This document shows, piece after piece, positions 26,079 to 35,282 of a stretch of DNA of 64,000 nt (its first letter is position 1; each line of letters starts with the position of its first letter). Source of the DNA: Flavobacteriaceae bacterium MAR_2010_72 (GTDB taxonomy: Bacteria; Bacteroidota; Bacteroidia; Flavobacteriales; Flavobacteriaceae); assembly GCA_003550275.1 (NCBI GenBank), contig QXCW01000002.1, forward strand, positions 1,116,001 to 1,180,000. The letters are read 5' to 3'. The notes under the pieces were generated by a model. That model saw only the letters and a list, made by a program, of their open reading frames with translations. It was not told the DNA's origin and searched no databases. A program made the position numbers and the translations under genes.

Positions 26079-27799
26079 TATTGTGTAGCTGTTTTTGATT
26101 TTCCGCGTAGCAGCGCCCAATAGGCAAGTGCAAAATAAATTAGAGTACAGATGAAGGCGTAGGTATAAAAGAGTTCCCGATTTTCGATATAATCCGTTTC
26201 TGATGCACTACCGAACATGACATTACTAGCTAACACCAAGGTGGCGACCAAAGCGACAATCGCAATAAATTTTAACCCTTGAGATAAAAAAGATCTATCC
26301 TTTGCAATAACAGGCTCCTCCTTTGCTTGCTGTTCTTGAAAGCGTTCAATCGTTTCCTTCCGAACTTCTTCTTCCTTAACTTCGGCAGTATAATTCTCTT
26401 TCGCCCCATACCGGGACGCTAGCAGTGTATACACCAAGATGGTAAAAAACCAAGTGGGGATAAACAGGTAATAGAAGGAAATCACATCCAAGGCATTCAA
26501 TCCAAAACCGAAGACAAGGCCCAAGCCCCATGAAGCGACAGCAGGCATACTAAAGGTCAGCTGGCGGTACGAAGACCAGTAGCGCGTAAAGCCAATTCTA
26601 GGAAAAATCTGATGTTCCGCAAACACAATGCTCCCCACAGGAACTACCAGCAGTCCGGCATAGGTAAGCAACGGCAGGATTTGTGAAAATACAAAAGGGA
26701 AACAAGCGATGCCAACGGTGACCATACCTACTACAATGGTCGTTTTCTTTCGGGAGTGGTTAAAGAAAATCGCCTGTGCGGCTAAACCTGCTCTATATAA
26801 ATTGGTAATGGCGGTGGTCCAACCTGCTACAATCACAATCACAAAACCGGACCATCCAAGGGCATAATAGGCCACATCACCAGGGTCGAGTTCCACAATG
26901 GATTTTCCTAATATTACAGCGGCACCTGCGCCCATGATTCCGGCAGCTATCCATGCCACATAGTGACCGAACATCATACCGGTACTCGTGGCATAGCCAT
27001 AGGATTTCTTTTTTGCAAAACGCAAGAGGGCCATATCAATCAATCCAAAATGGGTTATGGTATTGGCCGCCCAACCAAAACCGATGACTTCGACCAATCC
27101 GATGCCGGGTGCTCCGTCGCTGTTGATGCCTGTCCAGATACTTTGGTCGCCTAGGGTCAGAAAATCGGCCCAGCCTGCCGGTAAGGTTTTATCCAATACA
27201 TCCAATGATAAGGCTGGAAGTAGGACCATGGCCCCACTTGTGAACATGACAAACAGCCAAGGCGCACAGATACCTGAAAATTCGGAAACTGCATTAAAAC
27301 CAAAGAGCGCAATAAAAACCACAAAAATCCCCACGGCCAACACAATCAAAATAAACCAGGCATTGGTAGGGTACCAATTAAGTTGTGCAGGAATATCAAA
27401 AGCAAAACGCACCGCGGTAGCCGATACCGTAATCATCGCCGCTGAAATCACGGAAAAGATGATCACATTCGCCCAATTATACAACTTGGTCATCGAATCA
27501 CCCGCAATCTTATTCAAATATGTATAGAGGCTCAGTCGGGTATCGACGGCAATAGGGGAGGTGATGAACCGCCAACTCAGTACGGCCAAGATATTGCCAA
27601 TCAATAGACCTAGAATGATATCCATAGTCTTGGCTCCCAACGCGACAAAGGTCGCCCCGATAACAAACTCTGTCGCTGCTACATGCTCGGCGGCATATAG
27701 TCCGGCAAAATGGGTCCAATCATGTAGTTTGTGCTTGGCTACGGGCAGTTGCTCTTCTTCTAGGTTTTTAAATTGTTTAAAATCTTCAGTTGTATTCAT
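26078..27799 (-). CDS. NCS1-like (purine-cytosine-permease type) transporter
   Basis: 573 residues with about twelve to fourteen membrane helices. The start THFAGLYAAEHVAATEFVIG (about 28-47), followed by ATFVALGAKTMDIILGLLIGN, follows the cytosine/purine permease pattern in which helix 1 binds Na+ and substrate. A cytoplasmic charged stretch (EVKEEEVRKETIERFQEQ, about 483-500) precedes one or two extra C-terminal helices. Family members carry nucleobases, allantoin, hydantoins or vitamins. Here the gene is translationally coupled to a polyol dehydrogenase, so a polyol substrate is a reasonable guess. GC content is visibly higher than in the DUF6090 regions. Confidence 0.75.
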   Translation of the reverse strand: MNTTEDFKQFKNLEEEQLPVAKHKLHDWTHFAGLYAAEHVAATEFVIGATFVALGAKTMDIILGLLIGNILAVLSWRFITSPIAVDTRLSLYTYLNKIAGDSMTKLYNWANVIIFSVISAAMITVSATAVRFAFDIPAQLNWYPTNAWFILIVLAVGIFVVFIALFGFNAVSEFSGICAPWLFVMFTSGAMVLLPALSLDVLDKTLPAGWADFLTLGDQSIWTGINSDGAPGIGLVEVIGFGWAANTITHFGLIDMALLRFAKKKSYGYATSTGMMFGHYVAWIAAGIMGAGAAVILGKSIVELDPGDVAYYALGWSGFVIVIVAGWTTAITNLYRAGLAAQAIFFNHSRKKTTIVVGMVTVGIACFPFVFSQILPLLTYAGLLVVPVGSIVFAEHQIFPRIGFTRYWSSYRQLTFSMPAVASWGLGLVFGFGLNALDVISFYYLFIPTWFFTILVYTLLASRYGAKENYTAEVKEEEVRKETIERFQEQQAKEEPVIAKDRSFLSQGLKFIAIVALVATLVLASNVMFGSASETDYIENRELFYTYAFICTLIYFALAYWALLRGKSKTATQ

Positions 27800-27883
27800 A
27801 TTTTAGTTTGGCGTTGGAAATTAGATTCCAATTAATTTTTGCGGTATGAGTTTTACTTTTTGTCAAAATATTTTGATGGAATG

Positions 27884-28299
27884 TGCCACAACAATTGGAT
27901 AAACGCAATTGAGTTTATCTACATTATATTTATTTCTTTAAGGCGTATTTATCCACCTTTTTTTGGTGGGATATAAACACAATTTGGCAATTTTATACCA
28001 AGTAACTCAAAAATAGTGATTTTTCCTATACGTAACCTTACGTATTTTTAGCTGCTTTTGGCTTTGTTCGAGAATGCTCCCAAAAACTCCTAATTTTAAA
28101 GATAGCATGAACTCCAGTTCTCGATACGCCGCTCCGCGCCACTCGTACAGACAGTGGTTATAGATGTTGTCACTTCGAGTGGTTTCGAGCCTGTGAGGAA
28201 TTGCCTTGGTATGACACCTAACTTTGCAAGTACATTAAACTAAAAATCCGACCTGCCACGCATTTGGGCGTGGGAGGATTTTCGTAAGTACTCTAGAAC
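27884..28299. repeat. Repeat family A, copy 3 (most complete)
   Basis: The left end is ACAACAATTGGATAAACGC (27886 on), the arm also found at 34755 and 36925. Then follow the GGTGGGATATAAACACAA block, ATACCAAGTAACTC, the TACGTAACCTTACGTA palindrome, one TTCTCGATAC/CACTCG pair, ACACCTAACTTTGCAAG and the CCACGC-GCGTGG hairpin (about 28255-28275). It runs into the boundary element at 28300. Confidence 0.85.
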
Positions 28300-28328
28300 G
28301 GCGCCATTACGTATAGCTCTTGTTGTAC
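28300..28328 (-). repeat. Cassette-boundary element (GGCGCCATTACGTATAGCTC form)
   Basis: Ten bases beyond the stop codon of 28339-29541. GGCGCCAT.ACG.ATAG.... TTGTTGT is shared with 6081-6110, 22 kb away, including the preceding AGAACG. Confidence 0.65.
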
Positions 28329-28338
28329 AGGGTGTTTT

Positions 28339-29541
28339 CTATTTCATATCATATGGTATATAGTCTTCCCAATACCAAGGCGTGTAGATATCTGCAATTC
28401 CTAATTCAAGAACTTCCTTAAAAATACTTTCTGCGTTATCGCTATTCGCCATTAAGAGAATGCCAATTTGCTTCTCTGGAAATATTATGGAATAGTGCTG
28501 AAAACCTTCTGAGTGTCCCTCTTTAAAATATCCATGTCCATAAGGTGATTGTAAAATACCCCATGCCAGACCATAACTTAAACCTATAGAATCATTTTCA
28601 TTTGTTTTTTCTATTGACTTTGGTCCGAATTGTTTCTTTGAATTAATTACAATATTAGGTTTAAAAATAAGCTTAGTAACCTCAGAATTATGTGAACTCA
28701 ATTCGAGTATTTTAGAAAGGAATTTTGAGTAATCAAGCGGTGTTGTTTCCATAGAGCCCGCAGCACCTGCTTCATCTTCAGTATCTTTATATAGTATTTT
28801 TTGTTCGGTTGTATGTCCATAGCAAAATGAATTTTCAAAGCGTTCTTGCCATACATAACTGGTCATGTCCATATTTAAAGGGTCAAAGACACGCTCTCTT
28901 GCCAATTGTTCCAACCCTTTACCCATAATTTTTTCAACCACAATTTGAGCCAACCTAATTCCTTCTCCAGAATAACTGTAATCTGTTCCAGGGTCAAAAT
29001 AAAATTCAATATCGCCTTCTTCTTGAAACTCACCTGTTCTGCTTACCCATCGCCAGTTTGGAAACCCTGTAGTATGCGATAGGCACATTCGTAAGGTAAT
29101 GTTTTTATACCTTTCGTCACCTGCTAAATTTCTAAACTCCCTCCATTCTCTATCAAAGCGCATTTCTGGAATGGGTACCTCTAAATACTCCTGTAAGGGC
29201 TTGTCAAGATCTACAAAACCTTCATTTACTAATTGTGCCACTATATAACCAAAAACAGCTTTACTTAGAGATGCTCCATAAAACACGTGGTTTATTTTCA
29301 GGCTGTCTTTTTTGTCGTAGTTAGAATACCCAAATGCTTTTTGATAGGCAATAGTATCTTGGTTAACTATTGTAACCGTAAAACCTGTAACAGCAGCTGT
29401 ATCAACAAGGGTTCTGATACGATTGTCTAATTCAGCGCTAGTTATAGATGAGCCGTCTATGCGTTGAATTTTGATGCGCTCTGATTTTTTGGAACAACCA
29501 ATAATTATAGAAAGTATGATAAGTATTCTTAAATATTTCAT
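28339..29541 (-). CDS. Beta-lactamase-fold serine hydrolase, lipoprotein
   Basis: 400 residues. Lipobox IIIGC gives Cys16. The class C-type active site is Ser91-Leu-Ser-Lys94 in YGASLSKAVF. The second motif Y-x-N is replaced by Tyr188-Ser-Tyr190 in TDYSYSGEG, and the third motif region is GHSEGFQHYS (about 358). Such proteins (PF00144) are usually esterases or D-aminopeptidases acting on cell-wall or small substrates, not antibiotic-degrading enzymes. It should be anchored to a membrane and face the periplasm or outside. It is one of two such hydrolases in the region (see 33216) and forms a single-gene unit. Confidence 0.82.
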   Translation of the reverse strand: MKYLRILIILSIIIGCSKKSERIKIQRIDGSSITSAELDNRIRTLVDTAAVTGFTVTIVNQDTIAYQKAFGYSNYDKKDSLKINHVFYGASLSKAVFGYIVAQLVNEGFVDLDKPLQEYLEVPIPEMRFDREWREFRNLAGDERYKNITLRMCLSHTTGFPNWRWVSRTGEFQEEGDIEFYFDPGTDYSYSGEGIRLAQIVVEKIMGKGLEQLARERVFDPLNMDMTSYVWQERFENSFCYGHTTEQKILYKDTEDEAGAAGSMETTPLDYSKFLSKILELSSHNSEVTKLIFKPNIVINSKKQFGPKSIEKTNENDSIGLSYGLAWGILQSPYGHGYFKEGHSEGFQHYSIIFPEKQIGILLMANSDNAESIFKEVLELGIADIYTPWYWEDYIPYDMK

Positions 29542-29584
29542 TTTGTCAATATTTTGTACAACGGACGTAACTAAAAAATTCGTA

Positions 29585-29655
29585 GCAGATTTATCACATC
29601 TGCGTTCCGCAAGTAACCTAACTGATGCTGATTAAATCAGCACGCGAACGGGTTA
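29585..29655. repeat. Nested dyads in the spacer upstream of the serine hydrolase
   Basis: GCAGAT-ATCTGC (29585-29603), then GTAACC (29613-29618) paired with GGTTAC (29649-29654) around the 17-bp palindrome TGCTGATTAAATCAGCA (29626-29642). It lies between GNAT stop and hydrolase start and does not show the usual boundary sequence. Confidence 0.55.
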
Positions 29656-29673
29656 CGACCTTAACTATGTTTT

Positions 29674-30153
29674 TTAATTTTTGTTAGCAGCTGTTTTTTG
29701 TATATCCCATTCATAATGTAACCAATCGATATTTTCTTTTGCTCCTAACTTTTTATAAAACTGTTGTCCAGATTCATTCCATGGAGCAACAGTCCATTTT
29801 ATTTGACAGCAGTTATTTATTTCAGCTTCCTTCCGTAAAGCGTTCATTAAATGTTCTCCTATTTTTTGTCCTCTATATTTCTTGTCAACAATCAACTCTT
29901 TCAGATAAATTGCAGGTTTGTTTAGGGCTGTAAATGGTAAAAAATAATATACTAATATTCCAGAAATTTCATCATTAAATTCTGACACTAAACAGTGAAA
30001 GTCAGGAGGGGTTTTTCTAAAACCACTTTCTCTTACAATTTGTGGCGTGATGGCGAATGAATCATCATATTTTTCAAATATAGCGAGTTCCTTCATTAGT
30101 CGCCAAATATTTTCACTGTCTGATTCTACTGCTTTGCGAACTTTTATTTTCAT
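29674..30153 (-). CDS. GNAT family N-acetyltransferase
   Basis: 159 residues. The acetyl-CoA motif is clear: IYLKELIVDKKYRGQKIGEH (about 86-105) with the R/QxxGxG/A-type loop RGQKIGEHLM, and motif B is NESGQQFYKKLGAKE near the end. The N-terminus VRKAVESDSENIWRLMKELA is also typical. It resembles the SAT/diamine acetyltransferase-like group (a long YxK strand with PPDFHCLVSE near 55), so a polyamine or small amine is a possible acceptor. It is a single gene. Confidence 0.82.
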   Translation of the reverse strand: MKIKVRKAVESDSENIWRLMKELAIFEKYDDSFAITPQIVRESGFRKTPPDFHCLVSEFNDEISGILVYYFLPFTALNKPAIYLKELIVDKKYRGQKIGEHLMNALRKEAEINNCCQIKWTVAPWNESGQQFYKKLGAKENIDWLHYEWDIQKTAANKN

Positions 30154-30182
30154 TTTGAAGTGTTTTTTATAATTGCTGCTAC

Positions 30183-30273
30183 CGTGTTTGAGTATGGCTT
30201 GTTGCGGGAAAAATTCGTAGAATTTTCCATGTAGGCGAGTACCAAGCTATTAATTATACATGGTGTCATGGGC
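30183..30273 (-). repeat. Intercassette module with hairpin and boundary element
   Basis: The arm GTGTTTGAGTATGGCTTG (30184-30201) lies near the GNAT start. A hairpin GAAAAATTC-GTA-GAATTTTCC is centred near 30215, and the boundary element AGCTATTAATTATACATGG is at 30245-30263, 22 bp beyond the stop codon of the next gene. The same order is seen at 31030 and 32459. Confidence 0.65.
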
Positions 30274-30295
30274 TGGGCATTTTTTGCTATTTAAA

Positions 30296-30994
30296 TTATA
30301 CCTCAATCATTTTATTTACTATACTTTCAACATGTATCTTTGTTGAATCAAGTATTACTATATCTTTAAAATCAGACTGATTTAAAATCAATGGTAATTC
30401 GGTGCCACCTAAAATTAATCCTTGTATTGATTCCTTTTCCTTTAATTCATTTACAATTTGTATCAGTTGTTGTTTAGTGTCAGGAAGAATTTTATTAAAT
30501 ACTAATTCATTCATGTACTTATGATGAATATAATCTTGTTTATTATCTTCAGGCATTAAAATATCAATATCAAATCTCTCTGCAACTCTGTTATAAAAAC
30601 CATTTGTCATTGTCGATTTAGTTCCAAATAATCCTACGCGTTGCATTTTTTTATCTCTAATCTCCTTGCAGGTTGCTTCAACAATGCTAATAAGAGGAAT
30701 TGTAGTTCGTTCTACTAATCTCTCAAAAACAATATGAGGTGTATTTGATGCTATTGCACAAAAATCAACACCTGACAATTCAAGAATTTTTATTCTTTCA
30801 GAAAGAAAATCGACTAATTTGTCAAGTTGATTATTAAAGACATAATTGAGCATTTCAGTCATATTAACACTATTGATTATTAATTCTGGATAATCCTTCG
30901 TGCCAGTTTTTTCTTGAAATCGTTTAATTATCAATCGATAATATTCAATAGATGATTCTGGTCCAACTCCACCTATTAATCCTAGTTTTTTCAT
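30296..30994 (-). CDS. Aspartate/glutamate racemase-like protein lacking both catalytic cysteines
   Basis: 232 residues with the two-lobe Asp/Glu racemase plan: MKKLGLIGGVGPESSIEYY at the start and GLFGTKSTM near 121. Active racemases carry a Cys in each lobe. Here the first motif reads IASNTPH with Ser83 where CNT/S is expected (a Cys79 lies four residues earlier), and the second reads LILGGTELPL with Gly197 in place of Cys. The two-base racemisation chemistry is therefore unlikely as known. It may bind a ligand, act as a lyase or isomerase, or be inactive. The rest of the fold is well kept, so it does not look like a decaying gene. Confidence 0.75.
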   Translation of the reverse strand: MKKLGLIGGVGPESSIEYYRLIIKRFQEKTGTKDYPELIINSVNMTEMLNYVFNNQLDKLVDFLSERIKILELSGVDFCAIASNTPHIVFERLVERTTIPLISIVEATCKEIRDKKMQRVGLFGTKSTMTNGFYNRVAERFDIDILMPEDNKQDYIHHKYMNELVFNKILPDTKQQLIQIVNELKEKESIQGLILGGTELPLILNQSDFKDIVILDSTKIHVESIVNKMIEV

Positions 30995-31029
30995 TCAATA
31001 CAAAGTTATATGTAGTTCTGACTTTTTTC

Positions 31030-31158
31030 CTTGCCCACGTGTTTGTATATGGAAAGTTTCGCGTTTGTGTGCGAGGATTTTCCAAAAGGACACGAGCACA
31101 AAGTGCGAACTGGCCGAAGGCAAAATCAGAAGCAATGAATTATAGCAATTGTTGTGCA
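31030..31158 (-). repeat. Intercassette module
   Basis: The arm CCCACGTGTTTGTATATGG (31034-31052), a block GAGGATTTTCCAAAAGGACACGAGCACAAAGTGCG, then GCAATGAATTATAGCAATTG and TTGTGC (31131-31157), 12 bp beyond the stop of 31171-32430. GAGCACAAAGTGC can form a short hairpin. Confidence 0.65.
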
Positions 31159-31170
31159 TCCGTCTTTTGT

Positions 31171-32430
31171 TTATTTATTTTTAAAGAGACTTTGCTGCAA
31201 CAAAATATTGTGATCCTGTTCAAATTCGATTGCTTTTTTAGCTCGTTCGTATGACGATTTTGAATGTCGTTTTGCAATTTCCTTTATATCTGAATTATTT
31301 ATGGTTGCAATTGAACTAAATGCCTTTTGTAGCCTCAACATAACCTCAATATTATCTGCTCCATCTCTAGCAATTGGTCTAAAAGCATCTTCAAAGAAAT
31401 CTTCCATTGATATTTTCGGTACTTCTATTCGATTATAAGTGACTTCTTTCTCATTTCCATGTCCTATTTCTTTTTGCCATAAAAAAAATAATCTTTCATG
31501 GCTACCTATAATTTGTATTGCTGTACCTGGGTCATTGATTCCTGGCGATAAGGCTCTACTGGCAATTTCGGTTAGTGATATTAAACCAAATCTAGGGTCT
31601 TCGTCAAATAATCTTGTATTGCCAATAATTATAGCTTCGCATATACTCTTTTGAATTTGAGCGACATCTACGTTTTGATTAGAGCTAAATTGAGCTATGA
31701 TAAAATTTTTATTGACAAACTTGCCCGGTAGACAATTAAGTCGAATATGTAATTCTTTTTCTTCAGCTAATAATTGTATGGCATCTAAATTTAAATTTTG
31801 AACATACCCTACGCAGTTGGCATAAACCGTATTTCCGTCATGAAATTCTCCTTTTATTGGACGCGCCTTTAGGTAAGGATGTTTGATATATGCCGATAAA
31901 GACAGGGCTACAACGGTTTCTACTTGATTTATTGTATGCTCTAAACGACCTAATCTTGAAATTCTGTTTACCCACCTTAAAAAGGTTAGTATGACAACTG
32001 CAAATAATAATAATGTGAATAAAAATAGGATGAATCTGCCTGCTTTATCATAATATCCATTATCAAGAGCTATTGTAGCTACTATACTAAAAATAAATGC
32101 CCCAATAAAAATAGAAAGTGCATTTTGTGAAACGTCGTCTGTTATCACAATTTTGAAAGACCGAGGTGTTGCTGTACTACTCGCAGAAGAAAACGCAGAA
32201 AGCATTGATGCTACAGCAAAAATAGATATGACCAACATACTCGCCGATATTGTATCTAAAAGACCTTCAATTGATTCTGTACCAATATTTGGAACAAGGT
32301 CATTTATACCAATGCCATCTGCCTGATGGGCCAGAAGTGCACCAAAAACAGAAAATAAGCAAAACAGAAATGGTCTAAACCATAATTGCTCACGAAGTCT
32401 GTTATAATAAATTAGTATTCTTTTTTTCAT
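31171..32430 (-). CDS. DUF2254 family membrane protein
   Basis: 419 residues. Four membrane helices fill the first 150 residues. The stretch between helices 2 and 3 (VASMLSAFSSASSTATPRSF, about 77-96) is the DUF2254 hallmark. The C-terminal 270 residues are soluble, and the conserved DPRFGLISLTEIASRALSPG, then INDPGTA, is at about 276-300. It is likely an inner-membrane protein, since the family occurs widely in bacteria without a defined role. Length matches the family. It is a single-gene unit flanked by intercassette modules on both sides. Confidence 0.85.
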   Translation of the reverse strand: MKKRILIYYNRLREQLWFRPFLFCLFSVFGALLAHQADGIGINDLVPNIGTESIEGLLDTISASMLVISIFAVASMLSAFSSASSTATPRSFKIVITDDVSQNALSIFIGAFIFSIVATIALDNGYYDKAGRFILFLFTLLLFAVVILTFLRWVNRISRLGRLEHTINQVETVVALSLSAYIKHPYLKARPIKGEFHDGNTVYANCVGYVQNLNLDAIQLLAEEKELHIRLNCLPGKFVNKNFIIAQFSSNQNVDVAQIQKSICEAIIIGNTRLFDEDPRFGLISLTEIASRALSPGINDPGTAIQIIGSHERLFFLWQKEIGHGNEKEVTYNRIEVPKISMEDFFEDAFRPIARDGADNIEVMLRLQKAFSSIATINNSDIKEIAKRHSKSSYERAKKAIEFEQDHNILLQQSLFKNK

Positions 32431-32458
32431 TTACAATTGGTTCTTTTTTGATGGTGCA

Positions 32459-32617
32459 CAACGTGTTTGGCTATGATTCCGTTGCGTGACACGAGCGCAG
32501 CAAACTGTACGCAGTAAAAATCCGTAGGATTTTCGGAGTAGGAATCAAGCCAAGTTAAAAGTAATGATTTTTGTTTTACCATGTAGTTAGCAATGGATTA
32601 TAGCCCGTGTTGGCAGT
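32459..32617 (-). repeat. Intercassette module (clearest example)
   Basis: The arm ACAACGTGTTTGGCTATGAT (32459-32478) is next to the DUF2254 start. The hairpin AAAATCCGTAGGATTTT is at 32517-32533, and the boundary GCAATGGATTATAGCCCGTG then TTGGC is at 32590-32614. The two ends are an imperfect inverted pair: ATAGCCCGTGTTG on the right against the complement of CAACGTGTTTGGCTAT on the left. Confidence 0.7.
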
Positions 32618-32690
32618 AGTTTTTATTCCGATTGATTTAGTCGGTTTAGAATTCCATTCGAGCATTTCATATGGCAATTGGTTTTATTAA

Positions 32691-33161
32691 TCATTCAATA
32701 GAGATATTTGTTGCCTGTCTTGCAATCATTATCCATTGGCTATTTTTATACATCCAAATATCTGTAAATCGTCTTTTTTCTATAGTTCCAGGTTTCCCAG
32801 TTAACCCAGTTGGCATTACTGTTTCTAAACCCATTACAATTCCGATATTTTCAATAATTTTTATTTCGTCAATTTTCTGTTCATAGGATGTATAATCAAT
32901 ATAGCCAAGTTTGAGAGCCTCCATAGCCATATTCAAGTCAACGACAGTATTGCTAGGTGCATTAACAACTAAATCATTCGCAAGTATTTTTCTAATAATA
33001 GTTGAATCTTTTTCAAGAATCCCTTGAACTTGAAGTTGTTCCATTTTTCTTATTTCACTTTCAGCTGAAGACATGTCTACGGATTTATATTTACAGCTTA
33101 TTATTGAATATGATAAAAGCAAAGTTAAAATTCCGAATTGAACAAGTTTGGCTAGTTTCAT
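32691..33161 (-). CDS. DUF4440/SnoaL-like (NTF2 fold) lipoprotein
   Basis: 156 residues from the ATG at 33161; an upstream in-frame ATG at 33200 would put 13 charged residues before the signal sequence. The signal MKLAKLVQFGILTLLLSYS ends at lipobox IISC. The mature part has an NTF2-like cone: a first helix with IRKMEQLQVQGILEKDSTIIRKIL, then strands ending in RRFTDIWMYKNSQWIMIARQ. NTF2-like proteins bind small ligands or act as isomerases. It follows the serine hydrolase gene (33216-34676) by 54 bp from its chosen start and probably shares its transcript. Confidence 0.75.
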   Translation of the reverse strand: MKLAKLVQFGILTLLLSYSIISCKYKSVDMSSAESEIRKMEQLQVQGILEKDSTIIRKILANDLVVNAPSNTVVDLNMAMEALKLGYIDYTSYEQKIDEIKIIENIGIVMGLETVMPTGLTGKPGTIEKRRFTDIWMYKNSQWIMIARQATNISIE

Positions 33162-33215
33162 AATTTTAAAGTTTCTGTCTATCGTTTTTTTTATATACAT
33201 TGTTAGCGGCTGTTT

Positions 33216-34676
33216 TTATTTCGTAATCTTTTTTATTTTAAATGGGTAACCATCAGCCTCCCAAAAAGTAATGCTTTTATCTATGCTTTTTGGAAATGTA
33301 ATTTTTATTGGTTTTTCTGGAAGTACGAACACCCGTTCGCCTGTTTGGGTAAGAACATACTTTTCATTGTCTATTTCCAGTTCCAAATTTTCATTGTTTT
33401 TTGTGATGATTACTTTACTGTCCCTCCATTGATATTTTCCTAAAAATGGATGAATCCAACTTATATCTGATTTAGAAGGATTTAGTATCTCTGGTTTTAC
33501 ATATTCCCATTGATACTCATCATTAACAGCTCGTTGAATATAATCAAAAAAGCCAAAGCTGTTGTCGCTATTGGTCATAACTACAATTCCTTGATTCTTA
33601 TTAACTGAACCATACATAATACAATTAAAACCTTGATTACTTCCGTAATGCATAAAAACAACATCTTCTCCCCAATTCCAAAAAGAAAAGACATACCTAT
33701 CTATGTATTTTTTAAATATAGTCTCTGTTGTTTCTTTTGAAATAAGTATGTTAGTTCCTTTATTGTGGTCATTGAGTAAAGCAATCATAAATTTGGACAA
33801 ATCCTTTGGCGTTGTCCAAACACCGCCAGCTGCCTGATAGGGGAAAAGCCGATATGGATAAGGTTCTAATTCATTTGTATAGCCAATTGCCTTGTGTTGC
33901 AGTAGATGATGAGGGATTGGTTGTTTAAAGGAGGAGTTTTCCATGCCAACAGGGTCGAAAACAAGTTGGTCAATTATCTGATCAAATTCTTGATTTTGAA
34001 CATCCATTAATAACTTTTGTATAATAGAATATCCAGGATTGGAATATTGCGTTTTGCTTCCAGGTTCGGTAATTACTGAAGTGGCAGGATCTATAGAAGG
34101 TGCTTCGCCTGCGAGCATTTGGTTTAATGTTGGTACAGTTTGTTCGGGCAAATAACTGCTCCATAAATCGTTTTTTATTCCAGCATTGTGACTTATAAGT
34201 CGCCTCAATGTAACCTTTTGGTTTGCGGTCAATTCTGATTCAGGGACTTTCCAACCTTTTAATTTTAGATTTACGTCTTCATCCAAATTTAATAAACCAC
34301 GTTCAACCAAAGTCAATGCGGCAATTGCTGTTATTGGCTTGCTTAATGAGGCTCCAGTAAATACAGTTTCTGAACTAACTGGTATGGAATCTTCAAGATT
34401 GGCAAAGCCATAATGTTTAGTCCAAGCTATTTCTCCATTGTCCACAAAAGCAATGCTCATTCCCGGAATGTTGTCCTGTTTCATCATCTCAGGAATTGTC
34501 ATTCTTTGAATTTTTCCGGCAATAGAATACATTGGTATTAAATTTTTCTCAATATTTTGAGCATGGATAGAATCTATTTTACTCCTAAAATATTCAGAAT
34601 TTTTAGTTTCATTCCCTGATTTATTGCAAGAAACTATTAATAAAATAAGGTTTAAATAAATGATTTTTTTGAGCAT
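33216..34676 (-). CDS. Beta-lactamase-fold serine hydrolase with C-terminal beta domain, lipoprotein
   Basis: 486 residues. Lipobox LIVSC gives Cys17. The active site is Ser110-Leu-Ser-Lys113 in TGASLSKPITA, with Tyr211-Ser-Asn213 in TQYSNPGYS and the third motif MHYGSNQGFN near 375. After about residue 415 there is a small beta domain (LGKYQWRDSKVII, then LELEIDNEKYVL) of the DUF3471 or lipocalin-like type common in these enzymes. Expected to be a periplasm-facing esterase or peptidase. It is the first gene of a two-gene unit with the DUF4440 lipoprotein; the upstream spacer is repeat A copy 4. Confidence 0.85.
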   Translation of the reverse strand: MLKKIIYLNLILLIVSCNKSGNETKNSEYFRSKIDSIHAQNIEKNLIPMYSIAGKIQRMTIPEMMKQDNIPGMSIAFVDNGEIAWTKHYGFANLEDSIPVSSETVFTGASLSKPITAIAALTLVERGLLNLDEDVNLKLKGWKVPESELTANQKVTLRRLISHNAGIKNDLWSSYLPEQTVPTLNQMLAGEAPSIDPATSVITEPGSKTQYSNPGYSIIQKLLMDVQNQEFDQIIDQLVFDPVGMENSSFKQPIPHHLLQHKAIGYTNELEPYPYRLFPYQAAGGVWTTPKDLSKFMIALLNDHNKGTNILISKETTETIFKKYIDRYVFSFWNWGEDVVFMHYGSNQGFNCIMYGSVNKNQGIVVMTNSDNSFGFFDYIQRAVNDEYQWEYVKPEILNPSKSDISWIHPFLGKYQWRDSKVIITKNNENLELEIDNEKYVLTQTGERVFVLPEKPIKITFPKSIDKSITFWEADGYPFKIKKITK

Positions 34677-34754
34677 AAAATAGTTTTATATAAAGATTCA
34701 GGTTTTAAATGTTTGTTACAGTTTTATTTTAAATGTCACGTCCTAAAATAACCG

Positions 34755-35140
34755 CTAACAATTGGATAAACACAATTGTGCTTATCTACATTATAGTTAT
34801 TTCTAAAAAGTGTATTTATCTACCCTTTTTGGTGGGATATAAACACATTTTGGCAATTCTATACCAAGTAACTTAAAAAAAGCGAATTTTCCTATACCTA
34901 ACCCTAGGTGTTTTTATCTGCTTTTGCTGTGCTTCGAGAATGCTCCTAAAAACTCCTAGTTTTAAAGATAGCATGAACCCTAGTTCTCGCTACGTCATCC
35001 CGATGTCTCGGGATTCAACTCGAACAGACAATAATTTAGGCTAATGAGAAAAAAACAATGTCACTTCGAGTGTCCCGCCTTGGCAGGATGTATCGAGAAG
35101 CCAACTGAACACATCAGCAAACCTACACCATCCTAGCTCT
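34755..35140. repeat. Repeat family A, copy 4
   Basis: From CTAACAATTGGATAAACAC through ATACCAAGTAACTT, CTATACCTAACCCTAGGT, a TCATCCCGATGTCTCGGGA palindrome and a TCACTTCGAGTGTCCCGCC palindrome. The first 265 bp differ from copy 5 (36925 on) at only two positions that I can see. It fills most of the spacer 34677-35282. The remainder (35141-35282) shows nothing I can name. Confidence 0.85.
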
Positions 35141-35282
35141 TGTTTTTTACTTTAACAGCTTTTTTACTTCATTAACTAAAAAGGGGAACTCGATAAAATT
35201 AACGCTATCTATAAAATGCTTGCCTTCATTTAATAAGGTGAATTGTGCATTTCATTTTTTCGTCAAATGGTAGGTAACAGTT

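Noticed and set aside
27057-27527. 156-codon frame inside the permease gene
   Set aside because: Opposite-strand shadow of a GC-richer gene; the permease frame is long and has a clear family pattern.
28339-34676. The two SxxK serine hydrolases as antibiotic-resistance beta-lactamases
   Set aside because: They are lipoproteins with changed second motifs or extra C-terminal domains, typical of esterase or peptidase members of the fold.
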